From positions 1,674,001-1,738,000 of the forward strand of contig NZ_PEFL01000001.1 of assembly GCF_002754475.1 (NCBI RefSeq): a stretch of 64,000 bases of DNA, given 5' to 3'. Source of the stretch: Comamonas sp. 26. Lineage in GTDB: Bacteria > Pseudomonadota > Gammaproteobacteria > Burkholderiales > Burkholderiaceae_C. The notes beneath the pieces are model-generated. The model saw only the letters and a list, made by a program, of their open reading frames with translations. It was not told the DNA's origin and did no database searches. Each line of letters starts with the position of its first letter. The stretch's first letter is position 1. This document shows positions 35,821-45,144 of this stretch, piece after piece. The position numbers and the translations under genes are program-made.

Positions 35821-35937
35821 CCCCCTGAGGCGCTTGGCGCCTTCCCCCTCTCTCGCTTCGCGGGAGGGGGACGATGCCTTCGCCGCGAGGCGGCTCTTGC
35901 TTGGCATCTCTGATCTAGAGTGCGCCAGTTGCAGGCG
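35821..35937 (+). repeat. Intergenic repeat family A, copy 3, with partial duplicate
   Basis: The fullest copy: CCCCCTGAGGCGCTTGGCGCC, then CTCTCTCGCTTCGCGGGAGG, then CGCCGCGAGGCGGC, GCTTGGCATCTCTGATCT and GTGCGCCAGTTGCAGG. A partial copy of the head (CCCCCTGAGG) precedes it at 35798, right after the oxidoreductase stop. Confidence 0.75.
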
Positions 35938-35970
35938 CTACCCCCATATAAAAAATATTCGGAGACAAGA

Positions 35971-36876
35971 ATGATCACGAATTTCGCGGGAAAGACGGCG
36001 GTTTTGACCGGGGCTGGCTCGGGTTTCGGGCTGGAGTGCGCGCGTATTGGCGCCAGCAAGGGCATGAATCTGGTTCTGGTCGATGTGCAGCAAGAAGCGC
36101 TGGACAAGGCCGAGGCCGAGCTCAAGGCTGCGGGTGCCAAGGTGCTGGCGCGCAAGGTCGATGTCTCGGATGCAGCGCAGATGGAGGCGCTGGCCGCTGA
36201 AGTGAAAGCCACGTTTGGTGCCCCGAACTTTGTGTTCAACAACGCAGGTGTGGGCGCGGGCGGTCTGGTCTGGGAAAACTCCGTGGCTGACTGGCAATGG
36301 GTGCTGGGCGTCAACGTCTGGGGCGTGATTCATGGCGTACGCCTGTTCACTCCCATGATGCTGGAAGCCGCCAAGGCCGATCCCAGCTTCGAGGGCCATA
36401 TCGTCAACACGGCCAGCATGGCGGGCCTGCTGGCGCCGCCTAATATGGGCATCTACAACGTCAGCAAGCATGCGGTGGTGTCGCTGACCGAGACGCTGTA
36501 TCAGGACTTGGCTCTGGTGTCCGATCAGATCAGCGCAAGCCTGCTGTGCCCGTTTTTTGTGGCCACCGGCATAGGCCATAGCGAGCGCAATCGCCCGCAA
36601 ACGCTGGAATCCCAGCCGCTGACGGCCAGCCAGAAGATTGGTCAGGCGATGACGGACAAGGCGGTGGGCTCAGGCAAGATCACGGCGACCGAGGTGGCGC
36701 AGAAGGTGTTTGATGCCATCGGCACAGGCCAGTTCTATATTTACAGCCATCCGCAGGCGCTGGGCTCGGTGCAGGTGCGTATGGAAGATGTGGTGCAGGG
36801 CCGCAATCCCACTGATCCGTTTGCGCACAAGCCGGAGCTGGGCGTGAGCCTCAAGGCGGCATTGCGGGCCGCTTGA
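35971..36876 (+). CDS. SDR family oxidoreductase
   Basis: A 301-residue short-chain dehydrogenase, longer than the classical ~250. The cofactor motif is TGAGSGFG, with NNAG(V) after it. The active site is Ser in NTASMAG with YNVSK. VLVDVQQ at the end of beta2 points to NAD(H). The extra C-terminal ~50 residues (PTDPFAHKPELG) are seen in some alcohol-type SDRs. GGAGA lies upstream of the ATG at 35971. Ends in a strong terminator. Confidence 0.92.
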   Translation: MITNFAGKTAVLTGAGSGFGLECARIGASKGMNLVLVDVQQEALDKAEAELKAAGAKVLARKVDVSDAAQMEALAAEVKATFGAPNFVFNNAGVGAGGLVWENSVADWQWVLGVNVWGVIHGVRLFTPMMLEAAKADPSFEGHIVNTASMAGLLAPPNMGIYNVSKHAVVSLTETLYQDLALVSDQISASLLCPFFVATGIGHSERNRPQTLESQPLTASQKIGQAMTDKAVGSGKITATEVAQKVFDAIGTGQFYIYSHPQALGSVQVRMEDVVQGRNPTDPFAHKPELGVSLKAALRAA

Positions 36877-36890
36877 TCAAGCACTGAAAA

Positions 36891-36924
36891 CAAAAAGCCT
36901 TGCCTTATCAGCAAGGCTTTTTTC
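36891..36924. terminator. Bidirectional terminator
   Basis: Stem AAAAAGCCTTGC with GCAAGGCTTTTT and loop CTTATCA, between two convergent genes. Confidence 0.9.
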
Positions 36925-37525
36925 ATGGTGCCGGTTTGAGTTCGGCTTCAGTCGCGGGACGTACCAGTCTGAGCAGCAAGGCATTGCCCTTGCCCATATC
37001 GGGCGTGGCCTGTAGTGTTTCGGTGTTGACGGCCCATGCCTGCTGGGCGGACAGGCTGGAGAGGTTGTTGGACCGGTCCACCTGGCTGTAGTTGTAGCTA
37101 TTCACCCGCGCCGAGTTGACGGAGGCCGTGCCCGTCCAGTGCCAGTCGCGCGGGGCGCTGGGGAAGAGGGCGGGGTTCAGGCCCTGCGGTTTGCTGCTGC
37201 GGTCCAGCAGACGTTTGAGCTCGTTGACACGGGGCAGACGCCAGCGCTGATCTTCGGCCTTGCTACGCTCGGCTGCATGGGTCTGGGCTTGTTTGTAGTT
37301 GAAGACCTCGGCGTTGCCGGTGCAGGCCTTGCCATTCCAGTCCATACCCTCAGCGCAGCGGGCCCAGGCCAGCTTGGCGCGGGTGTCGATCACGGATTTT
37401 CCGTCGGCAGCAATCTGAAAAGCAGAGGGCGCAGGCGTGGGCGCTGAATATTGCGCGATGGCGGCGTTGCTCAGACTGCTGAGCAGGCCAAGAAGAATCA
37501 CAGGAGCGAAAACAGTTGTGAGCAC
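36923..37525 (-). CDS. Secreted DUF1566 (Lcl C-terminal-like) protein
   Basis: A 200-residue protein from a GTG start; no ATG/GTG/TTG lies upstream before an in-frame stop. The first 24 residues are a hydrophobic signal-like segment without a positive start. The mature part has the DUF1566 pattern: VIDTRAKLAWARCAEGMDWN, then QRWRLPRVNELKRLLDR, and a Trp/Ser-rich end with NALLLRLVR. DUF1566 is a C-type-lectin-like extracellular module, function unknown. Divergent from an MFS exporter gene. Confidence 0.8.
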   Translation of the reverse strand: MLTTVFAPVILLGLLSSLSNAAIAQYSAPTPAPSAFQIAADGKSVIDTRAKLAWARCAEGMDWNGKACTGNAEVFNYKQAQTHAAERSKAEDQRWRLPRVNELKRLLDRSSKPQGLNPALFPSAPRDWHWTGTASVNSARVNSYNYSQVDRSNNLSSLSAQQAWAVNTETLQATPDMGKGNALLLRLVRPATEAELKPAP

Positions 37526-37721
37526 GGCGACAGCAGAGGGTGAAGTAGATGCCTGATTGTGCGCAGATCGGGCGTCGGCGTTGGTCTGATGACGGCCATG
37601 AAAGCGGCGCTATTGCTCAGACTTTGAGCCAGACCCAAGTGGCTTTCTAGAGTCAGAGCTAGCCGCCCCAAGAAAACAGCGCTCAGCACAAAAATCAAGT
37701 TACCACGACAATTGCCTCCCT

Positions 37722-38927
37722 ATGCAAGCTTCTGTTTCCCTGCGTCTGGTCTTGATTCTGGGCCTGTTATCGGCCATCGGGCCGTTCGCCATTGATATGT
37801 ATTTGCCCGCACTGCCTCAAATTGGCAGCAGCCTGGGTGCCGAGGTGGGGGCGGTGCAAGCCAGCCTGACCGCGTTTTTTCTTTCCATCGGTGTGGGTCA
37901 GCTGCTTTACGGCCCGGTCTCCGACATGGTGGGCCGCAAGCCGCCGCTGTACTTTGGCCTGACCGTGTTTGCCGCCGCCAGTGTGGGCTGTGCGCTGGCT
38001 CCCAATATTGAGACGCTGGTGGCCTTTCGTTTTGTGCAGGGTCTGGGCGCTGCCGCCTGCATGGCTGTGCCGCGTGCAGTGGTGCGCGATCTGCACACGG
38101 GCCATGCCGCGGCTCGCATGATGTCTTTGCTGATGCTGGTGTTCAGCGTCTCGCCGATTCTGGCGCCCCTGGTCGGCAGCGGCGTGATTGCCGTGGCTGG
38201 CTGGCGTGCGGTGTTCTGGGTGGTGGCTGCCGCGGCCGTGCTGGGCTTGATCGCGACCTGGCGCGGTGTTGAAGAGACCCGCACCGCTGAGGCACGACTG
38301 GACAGCAGTCTGGGCGGTGCGTTGAAGGCTTATCTGCGCCTGCTGCGCGACTGGCATTACATGGGCCTGGTATTTCTTGGCGGCTGCGCCATGGCGGGCT
38401 TTTTTGTCTATCTGGCGGGCTCGCCCTTTGTACTGATCAATTACTACGGTCTGTCCTCCACCGAGTACAGCATGGCGTTTGCGCTCAATTCCATCGCCTT
38501 TATTGGCGCGTCGCAGCTGACGGGGCGACTGGGTCAACGCTTTGGTCTGGTCAATGTGGTCAAGGCCGCGGCGTCGGCATCGGGCGTGACCATGGTGGCT
38601 TTGCTGATGTACTACGTGATGGGCGGCGAGCAGTTGATAGTGCTGATCGTGCTGTATTTCATTGCCAGCGCTTTCATGGGGCTGGTGATTCCCACGACTT
38701 CGGTGCTGGCGCTGGAAGAGCATGGCGAGATTGCCGGCACGGCATCGGCTTTGCTGGGCACGCTGCAGATGCTCAGCGGCGCGGCGGCCATGCAGATCGT
38801 GGGTCACTTCTCCAACGGCAAGCCCCTGCCCATGGTGACAGGCATGGCACTTGGCGCTCTGGTTGGCGTGGCGCTGACTTGGATCACATTGGGCAGGACT
38901 GCTGGGGTACGAGTAGCGCATGACTGA
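37722..38927 (+). CDS. MFS drug exporter, Bcr/CflA family
   Basis: A 401-residue 12-helix exporter. The first helix IGPFAIDMYLPALPQI with its Asp is the Bcr/CflA hallmark, followed by GPVSDMVGRKPPLYFG and RFVQGLGAAACMAVPRAVVRD (motif C region). These proteins pump bicyclomycin, chloramphenicol or related compounds by proton antiport. Its end overlaps the next MFS gene by eight bases (ATGACTGA), so the two are coupled. Confidence 0.92.
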   Translation: MQASVSLRLVLILGLLSAIGPFAIDMYLPALPQIGSSLGAEVGAVQASLTAFFLSIGVGQLLYGPVSDMVGRKPPLYFGLTVFAAASVGCALAPNIETLVAFRFVQGLGAAACMAVPRAVVRDLHTGHAAARMMSLLMLVFSVSPILAPLVGSGVIAVAGWRAVFWVVAAAAVLGLIATWRGVEETRTAEARLDSSLGGALKAYLRLLRDWHYMGLVFLGGCAMAGFFVYLAGSPFVLINYYGLSSTEYSMAFALNSIAFIGASQLTGRLGQRFGLVNVVKAAASASGVTMVALLMYYVMGGEQLIVLIVLYFIASAFMGLVIPTTSVLALEEHGEIAGTASALLGTLQMLSGAAAMQIVGHFSNGKPLPMVTGMALGALVGVALTWITLGRTAGVRVAHD

Positions 38928-40368
38928 TAGCGCTACTAAAGCAGGCACCAAGCCTTACGACGGCTTGCCAGATGGTGTGCGTGGCCGCGCCATGCTGGTC
39001 ATTATTCTGGGCCTCACGCTGTCAGTGCTGGACAGCAGCATCGTCAACCTGGCCTTGCCTGCCATTGCCCGCGAGCTGCAAGCCAGCTCTGCACTTACGC
39101 TGTGGGTGGTCAACGCCTATCAGCTGGCCGGGCTGGTGCTGCTGTTGCCTCTGGCTGCCTTGGGTGAACGCATGGGCTACCGGCGCATTTACCTGATGGG
39201 CATGGTGGTGTTCGTGATCGCCTCCGTGGCCGCCACGCTGGCCAATTCACTGAGCACGCTGATTGCTGCCCGGGTGTTTCAAGGGATTGGCGCTGCCGGC
39301 GTGATGAGCGTGAACGCTGCACTGGTGCGCCTGACTTATCCGCGCGCCATGCTGGGGCGGGGCATGGCGATTAACTCGCTGGTGGTGGCCACGTCTTCCA
39401 TGGCCGGACCTACGGTGGCTGCGGGCATTTTGTCGGTGGCCAGCTGGCCCTGGCTTTTTGCCATCAACGTGCCGCTGGGCTTGCTAACGCTGTGGATGGG
39501 CCGCAAGGCCTTGCCCGCCAATCCTGTGGTGAACAGCCAAAGCGAGTCAATTGCGCTGCTGGATGTGGTACTCAATATTCTGATGTTTACGCTACTCTTT
39601 CTGGGGGGCGAGCAGCTTGGCGTGCGCATGGGGCAAGAAAATGCAGCGGGCAGCTCGTTCATGCCTTCCGGCTGGTGGCTGTTGGGTGCGGGTGTGGCGG
39701 TGGGTTATGTCTACCTGCGCCGCCAGTGGCACAAGACAGCACCGCTGTTTCCGGTGGATTTGATGCGAATTCCGGTGTTCAGGCTGTCCATGTGCGGCTC
39801 GGTCTCGGCCTTTTGTGCGCAGATGCTGTCGTACCTGGCCCTGCCATTTTTGCTGCTGGAGGCACGAGGTCTGTCTCCCATTGAGGCAGGCATGCTGATC
39901 ACGGCCTGGCCGCTGGCCACCATGCTCACCGCCCCCGTGGCCGGGCGGCTGATTGGCAAGTACCCCGATGGGCTGCTGGGCGGCATTGGCATGGCCATGT
40001 TTGCCACAGGCCTGTGGTTGCTGGCCGCCATGCCGGTAGATGTGGTGCACTGGGACATGGTCTGGCGCATGGTGCTGGCGGGTAGCGGTTTTGCGCTTTA
40101 CCAGTCGCCCAATAATCACACCATCGTCACCTCGGCCCCCATGTCGCGCAGCGGAGCGGCTGGCGGCATGCTCAGCTCTGCCCGCATGACGGGTCAGACA
40201 TTGGGTGCGGTGGTGCTGGCCACGATTTTTGCAATCTCTGGCGGGCATGGCGGCAGTGCTGAAACACTGGCTCTGGCGATTGCCGGGGGCTTTGCCGCAC
40301 TGGCCGGTGTGTTCAGCATGATGCGCGTGGGCAAGGCTCCGGCCGCAGCAGGTGCTCATAAACACTGA
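38920..40368 (+). CDS. MFS drug exporter, DHA2 (EmrB/QacA) family
   Basis: A 482-residue protein with about 14 predicted helices. The hallmark in helix 1 is VLDSSIVNLALPAIA; then GERMGYRRIYLMG (motif A) and GAAGVMSVNAALVRL follow. No EmrA-type adaptor gene is next to it. Co-translated with the preceding exporter gene and followed after 285 bp by an RND pump operon. Confidence 0.92.
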   Translation: MTDSATKAGTKPYDGLPDGVRGRAMLVIILGLTLSVLDSSIVNLALPAIARELQASSALTLWVVNAYQLAGLVLLLPLAALGERMGYRRIYLMGMVVFVIASVAATLANSLSTLIAARVFQGIGAAGVMSVNAALVRLTYPRAMLGRGMAINSLVVATSSMAGPTVAAGILSVASWPWLFAINVPLGLLTLWMGRKALPANPVVNSQSESIALLDVVLNILMFTLLFLGGEQLGVRMGQENAAGSSFMPSGWWLLGAGVAVGYVYLRRQWHKTAPLFPVDLMRIPVFRLSMCGSVSAFCAQMLSYLALPFLLLEARGLSPIEAGMLITAWPLATMLTAPVAGRLIGKYPDGLLGGIGMAMFATGLWLLAAMPVDVVHWDMVWRMVLAGSGFALYQSPNNHTIVTSAPMSRSGAAGGMLSSARMTGQTLGAVVLATIFAISGGHGGSAETLALAIAGGFAALAGVFSMMRVGKAPAAAGAHKH

Positions 40369-40372
40369 TTTT

Positions 40373-40428
40373 GATTCAAAAATAGCGATAACTCTTTGGT
40401 GTAAAGCGCTAGCAGCTATTGATCTGGT
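40373..40428. repeat. Intergenic repeat family B, copy 4
   Basis: Ends TTTTGATTCAAAAATAGCG and AGCGCTAGCAGCTATTGAT; the left end is degenerate. It directly follows the DHA2 exporter stop. Confidence 0.5.
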
Positions 40429-40491
40429 AGCAAACTTGGGGCGGCTCTCTAGTCCGTTGAGATGACGTACGAGTAGCCGCCGCCATTTATA

Positions 40492-40503
40492 TTGACGAGT
40501 CAA
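40492..40503. promoter_or_regulatory. Small palindrome upstream of RND operon, possible operator
   Basis: TTGAC-GA-GTCAA lies in a wider imperfect dyad (ATATTGAC / GTCAAATAT), 150 bp before the adaptor gene. It could be a site for the TetR-type regulator encoded at the other end of the operon, but no matching site was found by eye in front of that regulator. Confidence 0.3.
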
Positions 40504-40653
40504 ATATCAAGCGCTGCATGGCGTTTTCAGCAGCGGCCAGGGGTACGCGTATTAGCTCCATGTCGTTGTTAGGTCGCCTGCTTTACATTTGATTCATATT
40601 GACGGCGCACAATGTTGATAAGTTCTTTAGATCAGACCGCACGATAGACAAGT

Positions 40654-41964
40654 ATGACGATTGACCAGCACGCTTCACTGAGCCCGCGCCGCAAGGCGCA
40701 TTTTTCTTATCTGCCCAGTGCCAGCCCGCTGAGTTCTCACCGCCCTAGATGGGCGCTGGCGCTGGGGGCCGTGCTGATTGCCGGTGCACTGGCCGCTTGT
40801 TCCAAGCCCGCAGATGAACAAAAAGGCCCGCCTAAGACGGAGCCCAAGGTCGGCGTGGTGACCTTGCAGCCGCAAAGCCAGCAGCTGGATGCCAGCCTGC
40901 CTGGCCGCACCAAGGCCTTTATGACCGCTGAGGTGCGCCCCCAGGTCTCGGGCATCATTCAAAAGCGCTTGTTTACCGAAGGTGCTGTGGTCAAGCAGGG
41001 CCAGCCTCTGTATCAGATTGACCCTGCCTCATTAAAGGCAACGGAAGCCAGCGCCATTGCTGCCGTGGCCAAGGCCGAGGCCAGCCAGCGCACGCTGGCC
41101 GCAACGGCTCGCCGCAATGCGGAGCTGGTGAAGATTGATGCCATCAGCAAGCAAGCGTTTGATGAAAGCCAGGCGGCTGCGGCGCAGTCGGCATCCGATG
41201 TGGCGGTGGCCAAGGCCAATCTGGATACTGCGCGCATCAACCTCAAATACAGCCGCATTGAGGCGCCCATTGGTGGCCGCATCACCTTGTCTGCCGTCAC
41301 GCCCGGTGCACTGGTGACGGCCAATCAGGCGACTGCGCTCACCACCATCGTGCAGCTGGACCCCATGTATGTGGACTTCACCCAATCTAGCAATGACCTG
41401 ATGCAGCTCAAGCGTGATCTGGAGTCCGGCCGTTACCAGAAGGTGGATGGCGACAAGGTCCCCGTGCGCATTCAGTTTGACGACGGCAGTGACTATGCCC
41501 AGCAAGGCAAGCTGGCGTTTGCGGGCGTGATCGTTAACGACACCACCGGCACCTTGACGCTGCGCGCTGAAGTGCCCAACCCCGATGGCCTGCTGATGCC
41601 GGGCATGTATGTGAAAGCCTTGCTGCCCACGGCACTGGCCCCTGATGCGCTGCTGCTGCCCCAGCAAAGCGTGACGCGTGACCTGGCCGGCAAGCCCAAT
41701 GTGATGGTGCTGACCGAAGGCGATGCGGTGGTAAAGCGTGAAGTGCAACTGGACCGCGCCGTGGGTGCGTACTGGCTGGTCAAGAGCGGCCTGAAAGCGG
41801 GCGAGCGTGTGATGGTGGACGGCTTTCAGCGCACCAAGGCCGGTGACAAGGTCAAGCCCGAAGAGGTGGACATGAAGGCGAATGCCGAGCGCAAGAGCGT
41901 ACGCGGCGAGCCGCCTGTGCAGGGCGCAGCCGATGCTCCTGCCGCCAAGGCGCAAGCCAAGTAA
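40654..41964 (+). CDS. RND efflux periplasmic adaptor (AcrA/MexA type)
   Basis: A 436-residue lipoprotein linking inner and outer membrane parts of a tripartite pump. The lipobox LAAC lies about residue 49 after a long, Ser/Arg-rich start; a shorter start is possible. Family segments: VRPQVSGIIQKRLFTEGAVV (lipoyl half), the helical hairpin with ASQRTLAATARRNAELV, and YSRIEAPIGGRITLS. The Pro/Ala/Lys tail is unstructured. First gene of the operon adaptor-pump-outer-membrane factor. Confidence 0.93.
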   Translation: MTIDQHASLSPRRKAHFSYLPSASPLSSHRPRWALALGAVLIAGALAACSKPADEQKGPPKTEPKVGVVTLQPQSQQLDASLPGRTKAFMTAEVRPQVSGIIQKRLFTEGAVVKQGQPLYQIDPASLKATEASAIAAVAKAEASQRTLAATARRNAELVKIDAISKQAFDESQAAAAQSASDVAVAKANLDTARINLKYSRIEAPIGGRITLSAVTPGALVTANQATALTTIVQLDPMYVDFTQSSNDLMQLKRDLESGRYQKVDGDKVPVRIQFDDGSDYAQQGKLAFAGVIVNDTTGTLTLRAEVPNPDGLLMPGMYVKALLPTALAPDALLLPQQSVTRDLAGKPNVMVLTEGDAVVKREVQLDRAVGAYWLVKSGLKAGERVMVDGFQRTKAGDKVKPEEVDMKANAERKSVRGEPPVQGAADAPAAKAQAK

Positions 41965-41979
41965 GGCGGGACAGCAGTC

Positions 41980-44900
41980 ATGGCTCAGTTCTTTATCAAC
42001 CGGCCCATTTTTGCGTGGGTCATTGCCATCGTCATCATGCTGGCGGGCGCGTTGTCTATCTCTTCGCTGCCGCTGGAGCAGTACCCCGACATTGCACCGC
42101 CGCGCGTGACGATCTCGTCGCAATACACAGGTGCTTCGGCCGAGACCGTGGAAAACTCGGTCACGCAGATCATCGAGCAGCAGATCAAGGGCATCGACAA
42201 CATGCTCTATATGAGCTCGACCAGTGATGCGTCGGGCCGCTCGCGCACCACGTTGACCTTTGCGCCGGGCACGAATATCGACGTGGCTCAGGTGCAGGTG
42301 CAAAACAAGCTGCAGGCCGCGATGAACCGCCTGCCCGATGCCGTGAAAAGCCGGGGCGTGTTCGTGAACAAGGGTGGCCAGGATTTTCTGGTCACTTACA
42401 GCTTCTACTCGCTGGACCCATCGGTGACCGATGTAGCCATTGGCGACTATCTGAACAGCAATCTGATCGATGTGATCGGCCGTCTGGAAGGCGTGGGCGA
42501 CATCAACGTCTTTGGCTCCCCCTATGCCATGCGCATCTGGATGGACCCCGCCAAGATGGAGAAGTACGCGCTGATCCCTTCTGATCTGGTCAGCGCGCTC
42601 AACTCGCAAAATGCCCAGGTCTCTGCCGGTCAGCTTGGCGCTTTGCCTGCCGTGCAAAACCAGCAGCTGAACGCGACTATTACGGCGCGCACCAAGCTGC
42701 AGACGCCTGAGCAGTTTCGCGACATCGTGCTCAAGTCGGCCACCGATGGCTCTGTGGTGACGATGGGCGATGTGGCGCGTGTAGAGCTGGCGGCAGACAA
42801 TTTGAATATTCAGGCCAAGCTCAACGGCATGCCCGGCGCGGGTATGGGCGTGATTCTGGCTGACGGTGCCAATGCCATGCAGGTGGCCGATGCGGTGGCG
42901 GCCAAGCTGGCTGAACTCAAACCCTTTTTCCCCAACCAAATTGATTATTTTGTAAGTTCGGACTCCACGCCTTTTGTGCGTGCATCGATTCATGAAGTGG
43001 TCAGCGCTTTGGGCGAGGCCATGGTGCTGGTGGTGATCGTGATGTTCATCTTCCTGCAGAACTTCCGCGCCACCCTGATTCCGGCCATTGCCGTGCCCGT
43101 GGTGTTGCTGGGTACGTTTGGCGTGCTGTCGATTGCCGGTTACTCCATCAACACACTGACCATGTTTGGCATGGTGCTGGCCATTGGCTTGCTGGTGGAT
43201 GATGCGATTGTGGTGGTCGAGAACGTCGAGCGCGTGATGCACGAAACGGGCAAGTCGCCCAAGGAGGCCACGCGCCAGTCCATGACGGAAATCACGCCCG
43301 CGCTGGTAGGTATTGGCGTGACGCTGTCTGCTGTGTTCATTCCCATGGCCTTCTTCGGCGGCTCTACGGGCGTGATCTATCGCCAATTCTCCATCACCAT
43401 CGTCGCGGCGATGGCGCTTTCGGTGTTTGTGGCGCTGACCTTGACGCCGGCGCTGTGCGCCACCTTGCTCAAGGCCCCCGAGCACCATGGCGGTGAAGGT
43501 CATGCGCGCCCCGTACGCTCAGGCCCGCTGGGGCTGAGCGACAAATTCTTCAACTGGTTTAACCACAGCTTTGATCTCACGGCCTCGCGCTATCAGGGCT
43601 CGGTGGCCTATATGCTGCGCCGCTCAAAGCGGATGATGCTGGTGTTTCTGGCCATCTGCGCGGCCGTCTGGCTGCTGATGGCGCGACTTCCTACCTCGTT
43701 CCTGCCTGACGAAGATCAGGGCTTTGTCTATGTCAGCGTGAATCTGCCCTCGGGCGCCTCGGATGCGCGCTTGCAGCAGGTGCTGGACGAGGTGCGCAAC
43801 TACCTGCTCAAGCAGCCGGAAGTTACCAGCTTCAACCAGGTCTCCGGTCTTAATGGTGACCAGAGTTCGGCACGCGGTTTTGTGCGCTTGAAGCCCTGGG
43901 CCGAGCGCACCTTGTCTTCTCAGTCTTCGATTGCCGTGGCCCACCGCGCAACCAAGGAGCTGGCTTCCATTCGCGATGCCCGTGTGTTTGTGATGAACCC
44001 GCCTGCCGTGCGGGGCCTGGGTGCGAATGCGGGTTTCAATTTCATGCTCAAGGACATCAACGGCATTGGGCACGATGCTTTGTTGGCTGCCAGCAAACAG
44101 GTGGAAGATGCTGCCCGCAAGAGTCCTGAGCTGACATCGGTACGTACCACCAACCTGGAAGACGCTGCTGAGTTGCGCCTGGATATCGACGACCTCAAGG
44201 CGGCAGCGTTGGGCCTGTCGTACACAGACATCAACAGCGTGCTTTCCAGCGCCATGGGCGGCACTTATGTGAACGATTTTTTGAACAACGGCCGTGTCAA
44301 GCGTGTCTACATTCAGGGCGATGCACCGCATCGCATGTTGCCGCAGGACATTGCCAAGTGGACGGTACGCAACAAAAGTGGCGAGATGGTGCCTTTCAGC
44401 GCCTTCTCACGCACGTACTGGGCCTATGGCTCGCCCCAGCTGATGCGCTACAACGGCGCGCCTACCTATGAATTCATCGGCAGCGCAGCGCCGGGCGTCA
44501 GCTCGGGTGTGGCCATGAAGGTGGTCGAAGACATTCTCAAAACTCTGCCGCAAGGCATTGGCTATGAGTGGACGGGTGCATCACTGCAAGAGCGCCAGTC
44601 GGGGGCTCAGGCTCCCATGCTGTATGCCATCTCGATTCTGTTCGTGTTCCTGTGCCTGGCAGCACTCTATGAAAGCTGGACGGTGCCGCTGTCCGTCATG
44701 CTGGCCGTGCCTCTGGGCGTGGTGGGCGCGCTGCTGGCCACCTATACGCGGGGCTTGACTAATGACGTGTACTTCCAGGTGGGTCTGTTGACCACGGTGG
44801 GGCTGGCATCCAAAAACGCGATTCTGATTGTCGAGTTTGCGGTGCAGCTGCAAGAGCAGGGCAAGAGCGTGTTCAACGCCACGGTGGAAGCCGTGCGCCT

Positions 44901-45144
44901 GCGCCTGCGCCCCATCTTGATGACATCGTTGGCCTTTGGCTTTGGCGTGATTCCGCTGGCCATTGGCACCGGTGCTGGCGCAGGTGGCCGTAATGCCATC
45001 GGCACAGCCGTGCTGGGCGGCATGGTGGCATCGACGGTGCTGGGCATCTTCCTGGTGCCGGTGTTCTTCCTGCTGATTCGCAGCTGGTTCAAGAGCCGCC
45101 TGCGCACTGACGACGAAGCAACAACCAAGGAGAGCGCAGCATGA
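41980..45144 (+). CDS. RND multidrug efflux pump, HAE1 (AcrB/MexB) family
   Basis: A 1054-residue proton-driven pump, the usual length. N-terminus FFINRPIFAWVIAIVIMLAG. The proton relay is intact: LLVDDAIVVVENVERVM in TM4 (two Asp) and GLASKNAILIVEFA in TM10 (Lys). The hydrophobic exporter motif GASAETVENSVTQIIEQQ is present. Overlaps the next gene by four bases (ATGA). Confidence 0.96.
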   Translation: MAQFFINRPIFAWVIAIVIMLAGALSISSLPLEQYPDIAPPRVTISSQYTGASAETVENSVTQIIEQQIKGIDNMLYMSSTSDASGRSRTTLTFAPGTNIDVAQVQVQNKLQAAMNRLPDAVKSRGVFVNKGGQDFLVTYSFYSLDPSVTDVAIGDYLNSNLIDVIGRLEGVGDINVFGSPYAMRIWMDPAKMEKYALIPSDLVSALNSQNAQVSAGQLGALPAVQNQQLNATITARTKLQTPEQFRDIVLKSATDGSVVTMGDVARVELAADNLNIQAKLNGMPGAGMGVILADGANAMQVADAVAAKLAELKPFFPNQIDYFVSSDSTPFVRASIHEVVSALGEAMVLVVIVMFIFLQNFRATLIPAIAVPVVLLGTFGVLSIAGYSINTLTMFGMVLAIGLLVDDAIVVVENVERVMHETGKSPKEATRQSMTEITPALVGIGVTLSAVFIPMAFFGGSTGVIYRQFSITIVAAMALSVFVALTLTPALCATLLKAPEHHGGEGHARPVRSGPLGLSDKFFNWFNHSFDLTASRYQGSVAYMLRRSKRMMLVFLAICAAVWLLMARLPTSFLPDEDQGFVYVSVNLPSGASDARLQQVLDEVRNYLLKQPEVTSFNQVSGLNGDQSSARGFVRLKPWAERTLSSQSSIAVAHRATKELASIRDARVFVMNPPAVRGLGANAGFNFMLKDINGIGHDALLAASKQVEDAARKSPELTSVRTTNLEDAAELRLDIDDLKAAALGLSYTDINSVLSSAMGGTYVNDFLNNGRVKRVYIQGDAPHRMLPQDIAKWTVRNKSGEMVPFSAFSRTYWAYGSPQLMRYNGAPTYEFIGSAAPGVSSGVAMKVVEDILKTLPQGIGYEWTGASLQERQSGAQAPMLYAISILFVFLCLAALYESWTVPLSVMLAVPLGVVGALLATYTRGLTNDVYFQVGLLTTVGLASKNAILIVEFAVQLQEQGKSVFNATVEAVRLRLRPILMTSLAFGFGVIPLAIGTGAGAGGRNAIGTAVLGGMVASTVLGIFLVPVFFLLIRSWFKSRLRTDDEATTKESAA

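Noticed and set aside
37767..38951. 394-codon minus-strand open frame opposite the Bcr/CflA exporter
   Set aside because: His/Gln/Arg-rich shadow; the plus-strand protein has family motifs and helices.
41032..43503. 823-codon minus-strand open frame opposite the RND genes
   Set aside because: His/Arg/Gln-rich translation typical of an antisense shadow of a GC-rich gene; the plus strand encodes clear AcrA/AcrB-type proteins.
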